From IMG/VR virus record IMGVR_UViG_3300033143_001488, positions 1-37,041 of that record: DNA of 37,041 nt; one strand, given 5' to 3'. This DNA is from a virus. Within the stretch, counting starts at the first letter, position 1. Every line of letters begins with the position of its first letter. The notes under the pieces were generated by a model. That model was not told where the DNA came from. It did not search any database and worked only from the letters and a program-made list of their open reading frames with translations. The position numbers were made by a program, and so were the translations under genes. Shown here piece by piece: positions 1 to 6,545 of this stretch.

Positions 1-258
1 AAGTATTATTTTCTCTTTGTATACGTGAGAAGTTGCCCCTTGAGCTAATTCATAACCTTCTTTAAAAGCTTTCTTCTCAAATTCTCTACCAAGTTTTATA
101 GCTGCCATTGATACGTGTTCATCAGCAGGTTTTGGCATAACAGCTAATTCATTATGATCTTTATCATAAATAACCCAGCAGTTATCAAATGTATCTTGAA
201 CCCATGTTGCGTAAGCGGTTTTTAAAGTAAGATCATCTAGTAGTAGTAATTCATTCAT
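1..258 (-). CDS. Hypothetical protein, 3' end beyond the window
   Basis: An open frame reads leftward from ATG at 258 and is still open at base 1, giving 86 visible residues that begin MNELLLLDDLTLKTAYATWV. A clear SD (GAGGAATAA) sits in the 12-nt gap after the preceding gene, which fixes the start. The visible part is soluble, mixed-charge and lysine/glutamate rich towards its end, without a signal peptide or membrane helix. I do not recognise the family. It is the most distal visible member of the late minus-strand operon that carries virion proteins, so a virion or assembly role is possible but not shown. Confidence 0.8.
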   Translation of the reverse strand, partial: MNELLLLDDLTLKTAYATWVQDTFDNCWVIYDKDHNELAVMPKPADEHVSMAAIKLGREFEKKAFKEGYELAQGATSHVYKEKIIL

Positions 259-270
259 TCTTATTCCTCA

Positions 271-588
271 TTATGTATATGTAAAACTTGCTCGGTTGTC
301 CCATATATGAACAAACCCTTCGTTATCATTTGCGTATCTTTCTACGATGTCACCATCAGCACCTACAAATTCAATTCTTAGAACTCGCCACGTAGCACTA
401 GATGTTGCTTCCCCAACGGCTGCAAAACCTTTATATATGTAATCATTTACATCATCAAAATCTACTTCTTTATTGTAAGGCACTTCTAACTCCGCATCAC
501 CGCCACCAGTTGATCCTGCAACAGTATCTCCAGTAGGTAATTGTTCTATTTGGCCATTGATTAAAACTAATGGTCTTTGTTCAGCCAT
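271..588 (-). CDS. Small putative virion protein (105 aa)
   Basis: This is a 105-residue acidic protein starting MAEQRPLVLINGQIEQLP, followed by a glycine/serine linker (about residues 20-33) and a compact beta-rich C-terminal part with several aromatic residues. Its N-terminus (a short 'loading' segment, then a Gly-rich linker) resembles that of the 173-aa protein at 1517-2038, with which it was probably adjacent before an endonuclease gene inserted between them. The start codon shares one base with the stop of that endonuclease (TAATG), which indicates coupled translation. Assignment as a virion (neck, tail or decoration) protein rests on context and style; the exact role is unknown. Confidence 0.75.
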   Translation of the reverse strand: MAEQRPLVLINGQIEQLPTGDTVAGSTGGGDAELEVPYNKEVDFDDVNDYIYKGFAAVGEATSSATWRVLRIEFVGADGDIVERYANDNEGFVHIWDNRASFTYT

Positions 589-1520
589 TATATTGACTCA
601 AATCCAAATCCTAAATCATATGTAGTTTTTCCTACTATATCTTCTCTAGTTCCTAGAGATTGTAGAAAAAATGACTTAGAATAACTTTTATTATTTATAA
701 CTTTATTATTTTTGCACCAGTTTTTAATACCAGAACTTCCTGTATCAAGTTTTGCTGCTAAAGCGTTAGCTGATTCTTCTCTAAGTGAGTTGTATAACCA
801 ATAACCTCTAAACATACAATTATTTTTGCCTATATTATTAGTAGAATTATTCTTACACCAACTCTCACTCATTTTTATACCATGAGCTATACCAACTAAG
901 TCATCATCACTATCAAAATCTTTTTTTGATATATAGAACTCTTCGTTAGTATTTTTATCTTTGCAAGAAACCATATTAGAGTTTCGTTTGCTTATTTCTA
1001 TACAAATATCTTTACTATGAGTTTGTCCTACAGTAGTGGATATAAGTTCTCCACTAACGTATCTGCTATCATTTACATTAACTAAATATGTAATCCCATT
1101 AATATCCCTAACTGAAACTTTTCCAGTATTATTTCCAACTAACTCTCTTGATAAGAATCTAGGATCATCATTACGTATATTAATTATATTTCCATCTTTA
1201 TCAATAGCATTAAATCTATTTTTAGTAGTTTTGACATTATCTCTAGGATTATGTCCACCCAATGATAAATTATAATTATCATCTTTAGAAATGAATTCTT
1301 CATCCACGATTTCGATTTCTTTATTATTCATGTCATCAAAATTATCAAATATGAATAATATATCTTTTCCGAAGTTTTCTTTACCGTATTTATTTACAGC
1401 ATTAGATAGATATGTGCCAGAACCTATATACGAATCATTCTCATCTTCTGTTATATGCTGACCAATATAAAACTTACCGTTTATTAAATTGGTTGTTTTA
1501 TATATGGTGTATTTCATCAT
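588..1520 (-). CDS. GIY-YIG homing endonuclease (seg-like)
   Basis: The 310-residue protein opens with the GIY-YIG nuclease core: YTIYKTTNLINGKFYIGQH at residues 4-22 gives the paired motif as YTIYK/FYIGQ. Residues of the type NKYGKENFGKDILF follow, as in T4 Seg and I-TevI nucleases. The rest is a DNA-recognition region with repeated DKDGN...DPRFLSRELVG-like units at about 105-165 and a C-terminal FLQSLG...DLGFGF motif. The same units occur in the endonuclease at 28277-28960. It is free-standing, lies between two small virion genes, overlaps the upstream stop by 4 nt (ATGA) and meets the downstream start as TAATG. A second ATG at 1517 is an equally possible start. Such genes spread by cutting alleles that lack them; no virion function is expected. 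Confidence 0.9.
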   Translation of the reverse strand: MMKYTIYKTTNLINGKFYIGQHITEDENDSYIGSGTYLSNAVNKYGKENFGKDILFIFDNFDDMNNKEIEIVDEEFISKDDNYNLSLGGHNPRDNVKTTKNRFNAIDKDGNIINIRNDDPRFLSRELVGNNTGKVSVRDINGITYLVNVNDSRYVSGELISTTVGQTHSKDICIEISKRNSNMVSCKDKNTNEEFYISKKDFDSDDDLVGIAHGIKMSESWCKNNSTNNIGKNNCMFRGYWLYNSLREESANALAAKLDTGSSGIKNWCKNNKVINNKSYSKSFFLQSLGTREDIVGKTTYDLGFGFESI

Positions 1521-2038
1521 GCAAGTTTTATAGAATTTGCAGGTTCGAATGCAATTGAAGTATCACTTACAGCACGTCCAAGACGTTGAACCATATTTCC
1601 TGAACCTGTAGGAACAGTACTTGTAGATTGACCTGCTGTTGTTGATAAGAAATGAACGTTACCGTCATCTAATCCTGAAAGAGCATTATTTGTACCTTCA
1701 AAATATACATTAATAAAGTTACCTGATGTTACCGCTGCAAGAATAAACCCATTAACTTCTTTTCCTTCTGTAGTAGCATCTGCTTTACGTACACGAGGGT
1801 CTAACGCTACACCATCATAGTAAACGTTTACGAAATCTCCAGCATTCATGTTTTCAAATGCAATAAGAGAATTGATATCATCACCAAATCCTGTAGGAAG
1901 CATAGAAGCATCTAATTTACCAGAAGCATCTAACGAAGGTATTTGATCTTCTTTTCCTGCACCGCCAGATTGAGTAGATATTGATTCTTCAATATTACCT
2001 GTTGTTGTATTAATTTTTAAAAATTTTTCACCAGCCAT
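1517..2038 (-). CDS. Putative virion structural protein (173 aa)
   Basis: The N-terminal part carries a phrase common in phage head/tail decoration and fibre proteins, SLDASGKLDASMLPTGFGDD (residues about 34-53). A beta-rich domain follows, with alternating G/T/V segments (NVYYDGVALDPR, NVYFEGTNNALSGLDDG) and a closing FEPANSIKLA. No catalytic motif is visible. A T4-type late promoter lies about 33 nt upstream at 2072-2079, and a weak SD (AGG) precedes the ATG, so this is a late product. I infer a minor virion protein (head fibre, decoration or tail appendage); the precise location is unknown. Confidence 0.75.
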   Translation of the reverse strand: MAGEKFLKINTTTGNIEESISTQSGGAGKEDQIPSLDASGKLDASMLPTGFGDDINSLIAFENMNAGDFVNVYYDGVALDPRVRKADATTEGKEVNGFILAAVTSGNFINVYFEGTNNALSGLDDGNVHFLSTTAGQSTSTVPTGSGNMVQRLGRAVSDTSIAFEPANSIKLA

Positions 2039-2071
2039 GTGGATTTACCTGTTTTATGTTAGTTATAGTAC

Positions 2072-2079
2072 TATTTATA
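2072..2079 (-). promoter_or_regulatory. T4-type late promoter (perfect TATAAATA)
   Basis: On the minus strand the octamer reads TATAAATA, the exact T4 late-promoter consensus recognised by the gp55-type late sigma factor with the sliding clamp. It lies in the 44-nt gap upstream of the gene starting at 2038 and would give a leader of about 28 nt. Confidence 0.8.
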
Positions 2080-2082
2080 TAT

Positions 2083-2691
2083 TTACACTGATAATACGAT
2101 AGCGGTTTTTATATCGACTACCATACTTGTCGTAGAAGTTGGATAACCTACTTGTAATAAGAATCCTGTACTTGGAGCTGTTTGTGTCATCAACCCATTA
2201 GCGGTCAAGAATATTGGTTTATCTAAAGTCCAACTCCATGAACCTTCTGATACCTCACCGCTTATTGTAACATTCACCGCTTCACCAGAGAGAACCGCTT
2301 GTGTGGTAATACCTGTTACTATAGATGAATGTGATGCTACTGTATTATCCGCATATGCTATCTGAGATCCGAGAGCAACAACAATTCTATGACCACCTAA
2401 ATCTTCAGCAGCAACACCGCTAAATACAGAGTTATCATTCGTTATATTATTTGTTACAGGTTGAAGAACTTCTTGAAAAGTGAGATTAATATCATCTGTC
2501 GTATCAGATATAACTACATTATCTGTAGTATCTTCTTTTACTATTACACTATCTGTAATTTCACTAACTGATACTAATAGATCACCATCAGTTACAGTGA
2601 TAATTTCTGTCACATCAGAAATTTGTGACGGATCGGTAGGATCTGTTATTGTAAATTGATCTTCTTGATCTGTAAACGTTTGCGTAGTCAT
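2083..2691 (-). CDS. Beta-rich putative virion protein (202 aa)
   Basis: This acidic, threonine/valine-rich protein lacks cysteine. Its first half is a low-complexity run of T/D/V/I strands (residues 1-85). The second half (about 90-202) looks like a compact beta domain, ...GHRIVVALGSQIAYADNT... to ...GFLLQVGYPTSTTSMVVDI, reminiscent of small capsid-decoration or trimeric fibre-head domains. I cannot name the family. A GATAAATA late-type octamer lies 6 nt before the ATG (2698-2705), with no SD in the remaining space. It sits in a row of small late genes of similar style. Confidence 0.7.
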   Translation of the reverse strand: MTTQTFTDQEDQFTITDPTDPSQISDVTEIITVTDGDLLVSVSEITDSVIVKEDTTDNVVISDTTDDINLTFQEVLQPVTNNITNDNSVFSGVAAEDLGGHRIVVALGSQIAYADNTVASHSSIVTGITTQAVLSGEAVNVTISGEVSEGSWSWTLDKPIFLTANGLMTQTAPSTGFLLQVGYPTSTTSMVVDIKTAIVLSV

Positions 2692-2697
2692 ATAGAC

Positions 2698-2705
2698 TAT
2701 TTATC
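2698..2705 (-). promoter_or_regulatory. Late-type promoter GATAAATA next to a start codon
   Basis: Minus strand GATAAATA, one mismatch from the T4 late consensus and followed by G as in its neighbours. Only 6 nt separate it from the ATG at 2691, so the transcript would begin at or almost at the start codon. Confidence 0.6.
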
Positions 2706-2710
2706 CGTTA

Positions 2711-3079
2711 TTATACAGTAACTTTCGTAAGGCCAGGTACTACTGTAATTTTATCTTTATAGTCTTCAATAGGAGGAAGAATAGTTTTTATTACAGGAGG
2801 ATTTCCACCTTTAGAAACTTGTACATCATAATAGTATTTTCCTGGTGTTATATCATAGCTCGTAGATGAGTCTAATGTAATATAAACTAATCCGTTTAAT
2901 ACATCATCAAGAGCATCATCGCCAGCGGTTGTAGAAACCTGTGCTATGATAGTAGAAGCATCAAGCTCTGTTTTCATAGTAAACCAGAATTTCCATCCAG
3001 TAATATCTACACCTGTACCGTACTCAATTTTGATAACTTTAGAGTCACCTTGTCTAAAATCTGTAATATAATCGCTCAT
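2711..3079 (-). CDS. BppU-like N-terminal domain protein (122 aa), probable baseplate/fibre component
   Basis: The sequence follows a pattern known from small phage tail proteins and from the N-terminal region of upper-baseplate proteins. It starts with FRQGDSKVIKIEY, then ITGWKFWFTMKTELD, a short acidic loop, ITLDSSTSYDITPGKYYYDVQ and a final strand ending in a proline-rich TILPPIEDYKDKITVVPG. The 'PGKYYYDVQ' segment is the most typical. That family is beta-sandwich and serves as an attachment domain for receptor-binding proteins. Here the domain stands alone. The preceding gene ends 2 nt upstream, so translation is probably coupled. Function is inferred from the pattern and the late-gene context. 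Confidence 0.65.
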   Translation of the reverse strand: MSDYITDFRQGDSKVIKIEYGTGVDITGWKFWFTMKTELDASTIIAQVSTTAGDDALDDVLNGLVYITLDSSTSYDITPGKYYYDVQVSKGGNPPVIKTILPPIEDYKDKITVVPGLTKVTV

Positions 3080-3081
3080 TT

Positions 3082-3357
3082 TTATTTCTTCTGTTTAGTA
3101 CGAGTGTTAGTTTTTTTATCTATAATAAATTTATCGCCGTTTGCTTTTGTAATACTTATATCACCGCTTTTATTATTCACAATAAATTTATCACCTATAT
3201 CGGTATTTATATTAATATCATTGGTTTTTTTATCTACAGAAACACTTACATTTGAATAGTTTTCAATTTCATTATTAGTTATATCTAATGATAAAGATAA
3301 TTCTAAAGATGTAGCTACTCTTTTTGTTTCACTCAGAAGAATTTTCTTTGACATCAT
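3082..3357 (-). CDS. Small basic protein with internal repeats, unknown
   Basis: This 91-aa lysine-rich protein has no cysteine or tryptophan. Its second half repeats the unit GDKFIVNNKSGDIS / GDKFIIDKKTN (about residues 56-85), alternating strand-forming and charged residues. It starts with tandem ATG codons (3357 and 3354) and overlaps the C-terminal coding end of the receiver-domain gene by about 29 nt. I do not recognise it. The repeats suggest a short beta-solenoid or fibrous segment, which would suit an accessory virion protein, but no function is claimed. Confidence 0.65.
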   Translation of the reverse strand: MMSKKILLSETKRVATSLELSLSLDITNNEIENYSNVSVSVDKKTNDININTDIGDKFIVNNKSGDISITKANGDKFIIDKKTNTRTKQKK

Positions 3358-3826
3358 CTATTCTTCTTCTTCTTCGATTTACCCTACGTTCTTCAATTCT
3401 GTATGGTGTTTGGTAAAAACAGTTATTATTATTAGCACATAATATTAATCGTCTAAATGCAGCAGGAAAGTCTTCTTCTATCGGTTTACGATATACTAAT
3501 CCATGCTGCCATAATATATTATTAATTTTAGGATCTTCTATACTTGTTACAAATAATATAGGTATATTTGGATATTTTTCATGTATATCTCGTGCTATAC
3601 TAATACCACTAGCATCAGGTAATACAGAATCTAATATAATAGCTTCTATATTTTGTCCTTCACGATTTATTTCATATAGAGCAGCTACACTAGTATTCGC
3701 TACAATATATTCTACGTTTTCACGTTCTATAATAGCTTCCATATAATGTAATACTTCATGGTCTTCCTCAATAACGAGTATTGAACCATTTAGTTTACAT
3801 GGTGATAGTGTACCATTACATTCCAT
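3329..3826 (-). CDS. CheY-like receiver-domain protein
   Basis: Residues about 14-128 form a response-regulator receiver domain with all key positions. The acidic pocket is E20-E21-D22 (ILVIEED), the phosphoacceptor is D66 (AIILDSVLPDASG), the conserved Thr is T94 (ILFVTS), and the Lys-Pro is K114-P115 (VYRKPI). After the domain comes a short arginine-rich tail (RRVNRRRRR, about residues 148-156) and no DNA-binding or enzymatic output domain. The family accepts phosphoryl groups from histidine kinases. In this phage the gene lies among late minor virion or accessory genes. It could interfere with or tap a host two-component pathway, or act as a structural fold. The complete active site argues for retained phosphorylation; the partner is unknown. 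Confidence 0.85.
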   Translation of the reverse strand: MECNGTLSPCKLNGSILVIEEDHEVLHYMEAIIERENVEYIVANTSVAALYEINREGQNIEAIILDSVLPDASGISIARDIHEKYPNIPILFVTSIEDPKINNILWQHGLVYRKPIEEDFPAAFRRLILCANNNNCFYQTPYRIEERRVNRRRRRIDDVKENSSE

Positions 3827-3829
3827 TGG

Positions 3830-4153
3830 TTATTGACCTTTATCCTGCTTTTTATCTAATTTAGACTCAATCGAATCGAGTTTAAGAAACAAAGCATCAG
3901 AAAGACGTTGTAAGTCTTCCTTCATAACATAATATGTTGGTAAATTGACATTTAACGTATTTATTTCTTTAGACAAAATTTTGTCCTGTTTAGTAAGATT
4001 ATCTAATTGACTAAATAATCTATTAACCACGAATCCACCTGTGAACGCTATTATTGCTACTGCTATATTAAATAGTGTTTGGAAGGATACTACAGCATTC
4101 TGTGGATTTAGATTTTGTACTGCGTGATTTATAATTTCTGCTTCCACTATCAA
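3830..4153 (-). CDS. Single-helix membrane protein with coiled coil; lysis candidate
   Basis: The 107-aa protein has one hydrophobic helix (about residues 27-46, TLFNIAVAIIAFTGGFVVNR). A charged helical region rich in heptad Leu/Ile and Lys/Glu/Asp runs from about 48 to 103. The N-terminus is short and acidic, suggesting an N-out/C-in or tail-anchored helix. Phage proteins of this size and plan include holin-like and spanin-like proteins and small tail-associated membrane proteins. No lysozyme is visible nearby, so the lysis assignment is only a candidate. A late-type GATAAATA octamer lies upstream at 4184-4191. Confidence 0.7.
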   Translation of the reverse strand: MIVEAEIINHAVQNLNPQNAVVSFQTLFNIAVAIIAFTGGFVVNRLFSQLDNLTKQDKILSKEINTLNVNLPTYYVMKEDLQRLSDALFLKLDSIESKLDKKQDKGQ

Positions 4154-4183
4154 CCCTTTATTTTTAAATTTTATTGTTATTAT

Positions 4184-4191
4184 TATTTATC
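4184..4191 (-). promoter_or_regulatory. Late-type promoter GATAAATA
   Basis: The minus-strand octamer is one base from TATAAATA. It lies 30 nt upstream of the ATG at 4153, in the short gap between two late genes. Confidence 0.5.
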
Positions 4192-4207
4192 AAAAAGGTA
4201 ATATAAT

Positions 4208-4576
4208 TTATTCTACCAACAACCATTCCAAATCAAATAATATTGTTGGTTTAATTGATATATTACTTTGTTCTAATTGAGATATATTAATCTGATAATC
4301 TTCAATATTTTCTAGTACTTCTTCATTATGTAATTCGTTTACCTTTTCATTAAACTGTTCTACATTTTCAGGTAGTACTTGATATACACCTGAACCATCA
4401 TCTAATTCTTTACCTAAAGATGTATATAAATCATTTACTTTTTTCTGATATAAAGCTTTAATCTCATCATATTCTTTCAATACCTTTTTAATTTTTATAC
4501 TTGTAGATATTGAAAGTTCTTTATTTGATAATTCTAATAATGCTTCCCCACTGTTAATAACTTTTTCTAGCTTCAT
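4208..4576 (-). CDS. Conserved-type small helical phage protein (122 aa), unknown
   Basis: This mostly helical, glutamate/lysine-rich protein is organised as MKLEKVINSGEALLELSNKEL, then a long helix (KIKKVLKEYDEIKALYQKKVNDLY). A GDGSGVYQV-like turn follows, then another helix with NEKVNELHNEEVLENI, and the protein ends ISIKPTILFDLEWLL. The layout resembles a small helical family found in several phage tail and lysis regions (DUF1617-like), a resemblance I cannot verify. No catalytic residues are apparent. It is preceded by an AATAAATA late-like octamer (4590-4597). Confidence 0.65.
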   Translation of the reverse strand: MKLEKVINSGEALLELSNKELSISTSIKIKKVLKEYDEIKALYQKKVNDLYTSLGKELDDGSGVYQVLPENVEQFNEKVNELHNEEVLENIEDYQINISQLEQSNISIKPTILFDLEWLLVE

Positions 4577-4589
4577 AATATATACCTTA

Positions 4590-4597
4590 TATTTATT
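4590..4597 (-). promoter_or_regulatory. Possible late-type promoter AATAAATA
   Basis: The minus-strand octamer is one base off the late consensus and lies 13 nt upstream of the ATG at 4576, overlapping the end of the preceding gene. In AT-rich DNA it could be coincidence. Confidence 0.35.
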
Positions 4598-4898
4598 TAA
4601 TTAATTTTACTTTAATTGAATCCTTTCCGAGTGGATAGAATATTTTACCTTTTCTAGCTTTGTAGAATACTTTTAATAATTCATCAGTTTCTATAGGTTT
4701 TTCAGGTAAATCTAACAATTTAGTGTGTTCTTTCTCATTATCAAGTTTTTCGTTTTTCTTGACAATACCTTTATTTATGCTTACAATACGCTCATATTCT
4801 GATAAAATACTTGCATAGTTATGGTCTAAAGTACGTATTAACCAGTCTTCGCTAGTATTACTCCATACTTTACCATTCGATGATCTTTGAATTTTCAT
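4593..4898 (-). CDS. Hypothetical protein (101 aa)
   Basis: This basic, lysine-rich protein has a short aromatic N-terminus (KVWSNTSEDWLIRTLDHNYA), a central charged helix and a C-terminal strand. I see no family signature, signal peptide or membrane helix. It is the first gene of this minus-strand late block; a CATAAATA late-type octamer at 4937-4944 lies 38 nt upstream of the ATG. Beyond it is the divergent plus-strand sigma-70 island. Confidence 0.65.
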   Translation of the reverse strand: MKIQRSSNGKVWSNTSEDWLIRTLDHNYASILSEYERIVSINKGIVKKNEKLDNEKEHTKLLDLPEKPIETDELLKVFYKARKGKIFYPLGKDSIKVKLIK

Positions 4899-4936
4899 AT
4901 TATTTCTCTTTTATTAACTATTCATTACAATATATC

Positions 4937-4944
4937 TATTTATG
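4937..4944 (-). promoter_or_regulatory. Late-type promoter CATAAATA
   Basis: Minus-strand CATAAATAG. It matches the late octamer except for the first base and faces the gene starting at 4898. It is the only promoter-like sequence on this strand between that gene and the plus-strand island. Confidence 0.5.
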
Positions 4945-4997
4945 CACGTTTTAATGGCAATAAATAACATTATTATCCAAATTTAGTGAAATAATGC

Positions 4998-5026
4998 TTG
5001 ACACGCATATTTACCTATTATATAAT
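4998..5026 (+). promoter_or_regulatory. Consensus sigma-70 promoter (P1)
   Basis: TTGACA at 4998-5003 and TATAAT at 5021-5026 are separated by exactly 17 bp, a 12/12 match to the consensus. Transcription would start near 5033 and cross the 19-codon ORF and the secreted-protein gene. Confidence 0.85.
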
Positions 5027-5054
5027 AGAATCTGAATTGAGAGAAGAACTTATT

Positions 5055-5114
5055 ATGAGTCTATTACTTAATATATCTTATCTTATTATTTATCACAAAC
5101 TAATTGACATATAA
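5055..5114 (+). CDS. 19-codon leader ORF
   Basis: ATG at 5055 is preceded at 8 nt by a GAGAAG SD and followed by 18 sense codons (MSLLLNISYLIIYHKLIDI) and TAA. It begins about 20 nt after the expected start of transcript P1, and its last codons overlap the -35 box of P2. The product is a hydrophobic mini-peptide. It could be a translated leader affecting the downstream secreted protein, a small membrane peptide, or a decayed gene start. Only the ORF, the SD and its placement are seen. Confidence 0.4.
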   Translation: MSLLLNISYLIIYHKLIDI

Positions 5115-5132
5115 TTATATTTGTGATATACT
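5104..5132 (+). promoter_or_regulatory. Sigma-70 promoter with extended -10 (P2)
   Basis: TTGACA at 5104-5109, a 17-bp spacer and TATACT at 5127-5132, with TGA directly before the -10 (extended -10). The expected start near 5139 gives a leader of about 36 nt to the ATG at 5175. Confidence 0.85.
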
Positions 5133-5174
5133 ATTATTATCAATATAATTAAATATTAACTTAGGAGTAATATT

Positions 5175-5624
5175 ATGAAAAAAATTATCTTAACAACAGT
5201 TTTATCGTTAGCTGTAGCTTTTCCAGCTTTTGCGGAATTTAACAACCGCCTAGAAGGTAAAGTATTAACAAGCTATGGTTATAAACAAACAACTACATAT
5301 ACTGGTGATGCTACTGTAGCAATCGACGCAAATACATCTGATAATGTACGAGTTGCTGGTTCAACCATCAATATTAGTTATAGTATTGTTCGTAGTAATA
5401 ATGTGAAATCACGTACACCATATAACCAACGAGGTATTTTGGACACTCGCATTAAAATTGCAATCGAAGAAGCTATTGATAGTACATTTGCAAAATATGA
5501 TATTAACTATATCAAGAAAAATACACAAGATGTATTTGAAGAAGTGATGGATACTGCACAAGGTAATGCTGACTTCGCTAATCCTGGATTACGGATTAAT
5601 CTTACAAAACTATCTTTTAGATAG
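5175..5624 (+). CDS. Secreted (signal-peptide) protein, moron-like
   Basis: The 149-aa product starts with a classical Sec signal peptide: MKK, a hydrophobic core ILTTVLSLAVAF and a PAFA cleavage site, giving an expected cut after residue 20. The mature part of about 129 residues is Thr/Ala/Asn rich with no cysteine, so disulfides are not involved. I recognise no family. An AGGAG SD lies at 5163-5167. Two consensus sigma-70 promoters drive it, opposite in direction to the flanking late genes, and its 3' end overlaps the APS-kinase-like gene by 8 bp. This is the arrangement of a moron: an independently expressed gene for host alteration, such as periplasmic superinfection exclusion. That role is inference. 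Confidence 0.85.
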   Translation: MKKIILTTVLSLAVAFPAFAEFNNRLEGKVLTSYGYKQTTTYTGDATVAIDANTSDNVRVAGSTINISYSIVRSNNVKSRTPYNQRGILDTRIKIAIEEAIDSTFAKYDINYIKKNTQDVFEEVMDTAQGNADFANPGLRINLTKLSFR

Positions 5625-6033
5625 AAAAATCGGTAGCCAAGGACGGCTTAATACCAATTAATACATTTGATTTTCTATTATATACAAAATCAAATGTATT
5701 AATTGGTATTTCATATGGATAATCAACATGTTCTACTCCACCAGGAATATAAACAAAAATACAATTAGTAATTTCTTTTACTTTTTCTCTAAGAGATTCA
5801 TAAGGACATATTAAAGAAACTATAACAATCTTACCTTGTTTTGACAAATTTAATGCAAGTCTAGCAACTCTAAGATTATGTTCTTCCCTATCTTCTTTAC
5901 TTAATCCCAAATCAATTGATATTGATTCCCTCATTTCATCACCATCAAGTATTATCACATCATAATAAGAAGCGATAATATTTGCTAATGTGGTTTTACC
6001 TGAGCCTGAATTACCTGTTAACCAGATAATCAT
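5617..6033 (-). CDS. cysC-like: Compact adenylylsulfate (APS) kinase-like enzyme
   Basis: APS kinase phosphorylates adenylylsulfate at the 3'-OH with ATP to give PAPS, the sulfate donor of sulfotransferases. The 138-aa protein has the P-loop GNSGSGKT (residues 7-14), the LDGDEMR motif (29-35), the DREEHNLR motif (48-55, the dRxxNxxR signature) and VSLICPYESLR (72-82), all in family order. A YEIP segment near residue 106 matches the family's late PYExP. The lid region usually present before it (RDxKGLYKKA type) is absent, and the C-terminus is shortened. A perfect 25-bp inverted repeat lies in this 3' part. Its start shares a base with the methyltransferase-like stop (TAATG). Substrate could differ from APS, since other small P-loop kinases share these motifs. 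Confidence 0.8.
   Translation of the reverse strand: MIIWLTGNSGSGKTTLANIIASYYDVIILDGDEMRESISIDLGLSKEDREEHNLRVARLALNLSKQGKIVIVSLICPYESLREKVKEITNCIFVYIPGGVEHVDYPYEIPINTFDFVYNRKSNVLIGIKPSLATDFSI
5650..5710. repeat. Perfect 25-bp inverted repeat with 11-nt loop
   Basis: Bases 5650-5674 are the exact reverse complement of 5686-5710, and 5675-5685 form the loop. The structure lies inside the 3' coding part of the APS-kinase-like gene and 26 nt beyond the end of the convergent secreted-protein gene. No U-run follows on the plus strand, so it is not a standard terminator, though it could still block or stabilise both convergent transcripts. Confidence 0.95.
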
Positions 6034-6545
6034 TATAACATCTCACCTGTTGATAGGTTATATGTTGTATGAGTTTGTACACTTATTGAAATTCTTTCCC
6101 ATAATATCATGTAAGAGTTCTCTATCTCACTATCAATTAGATTATGTATAACTTCTTTAGCTAATTCTAATTGTTCACCTGTTTCGTCCATAAATAAATG
6201 GTACGTGTATATTGTGTTATTTTGTGGATCTTCTTTCACAACTTCTCTATAATCACCATTGATAAGTTTATATGTATCTAATGTTGCTTTTGCATCAGGG
6301 TCTATTTCAATAGAAGTGATGCTCATATCACTAGGAAGTTTTTCATATAGGTATTCATTTACACCATAATCAATTAGATTATTAGCTCCAGTATCCTCAC
6401 TCAATTGAGCAATTGCATCAGCTCTTTTTTGTACATCATTACCTTTACCGATATGTCCAGTAAGACCATCACCTTTATCTAGTGCTCTATAGCTTTTCCA
6501 AGAATCTCTACTCCACGGCTTTCTATAACCAAAATCTTTTTTCAT
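6033..6545 (-). CDS. Methyltransferase-like (Rossmann-type) protein, degenerate motif I
   Basis: This 170-aa protein has a pattern of class I SAM-dependent methyltransferases around residues 54-105. ANNLIDYGVNEYLYEKLP sits where motif I would be, SITSIEIDPDA matches the post-I acidic strand, and KLINGDYREVV matches motif II/III spacing. The glycines of the usual GxGxG are mostly missing, so cofactor binding is uncertain. The C-terminus is helical, then strand (YMILWERISISV). It may be a divergent methyltransferase or a related Rossmann domain. Position between sulfotransferase and APS-kinase-like genes, with a 4-nt overlap upstream (ATGA) and TAATG downstream, makes it part of the same module. 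Confidence 0.6.
   Translation of the reverse strand: MKKDFGYRKPWSRDSWKSYRALDKGDGLTGHIGKGNDVQKRADAIAQLSEDTGANNLIDYGVNEYLYEKLPSDMSITSIEIDPDAKATLDTYKLINGDYREVVKEDPQNNTIYTYHLFMDETGEQLELAKEVIHNLIDSEIENSYMILWERISISVQTHTTYNLSTGEML

Noticed and set aside
5650-5710. Intrinsic terminator for the secreted-protein gene
   Set aside because: The stem is perfect but not GC-rich and no U-run follows on the plus strand, so I list it only as an inverted repeat.
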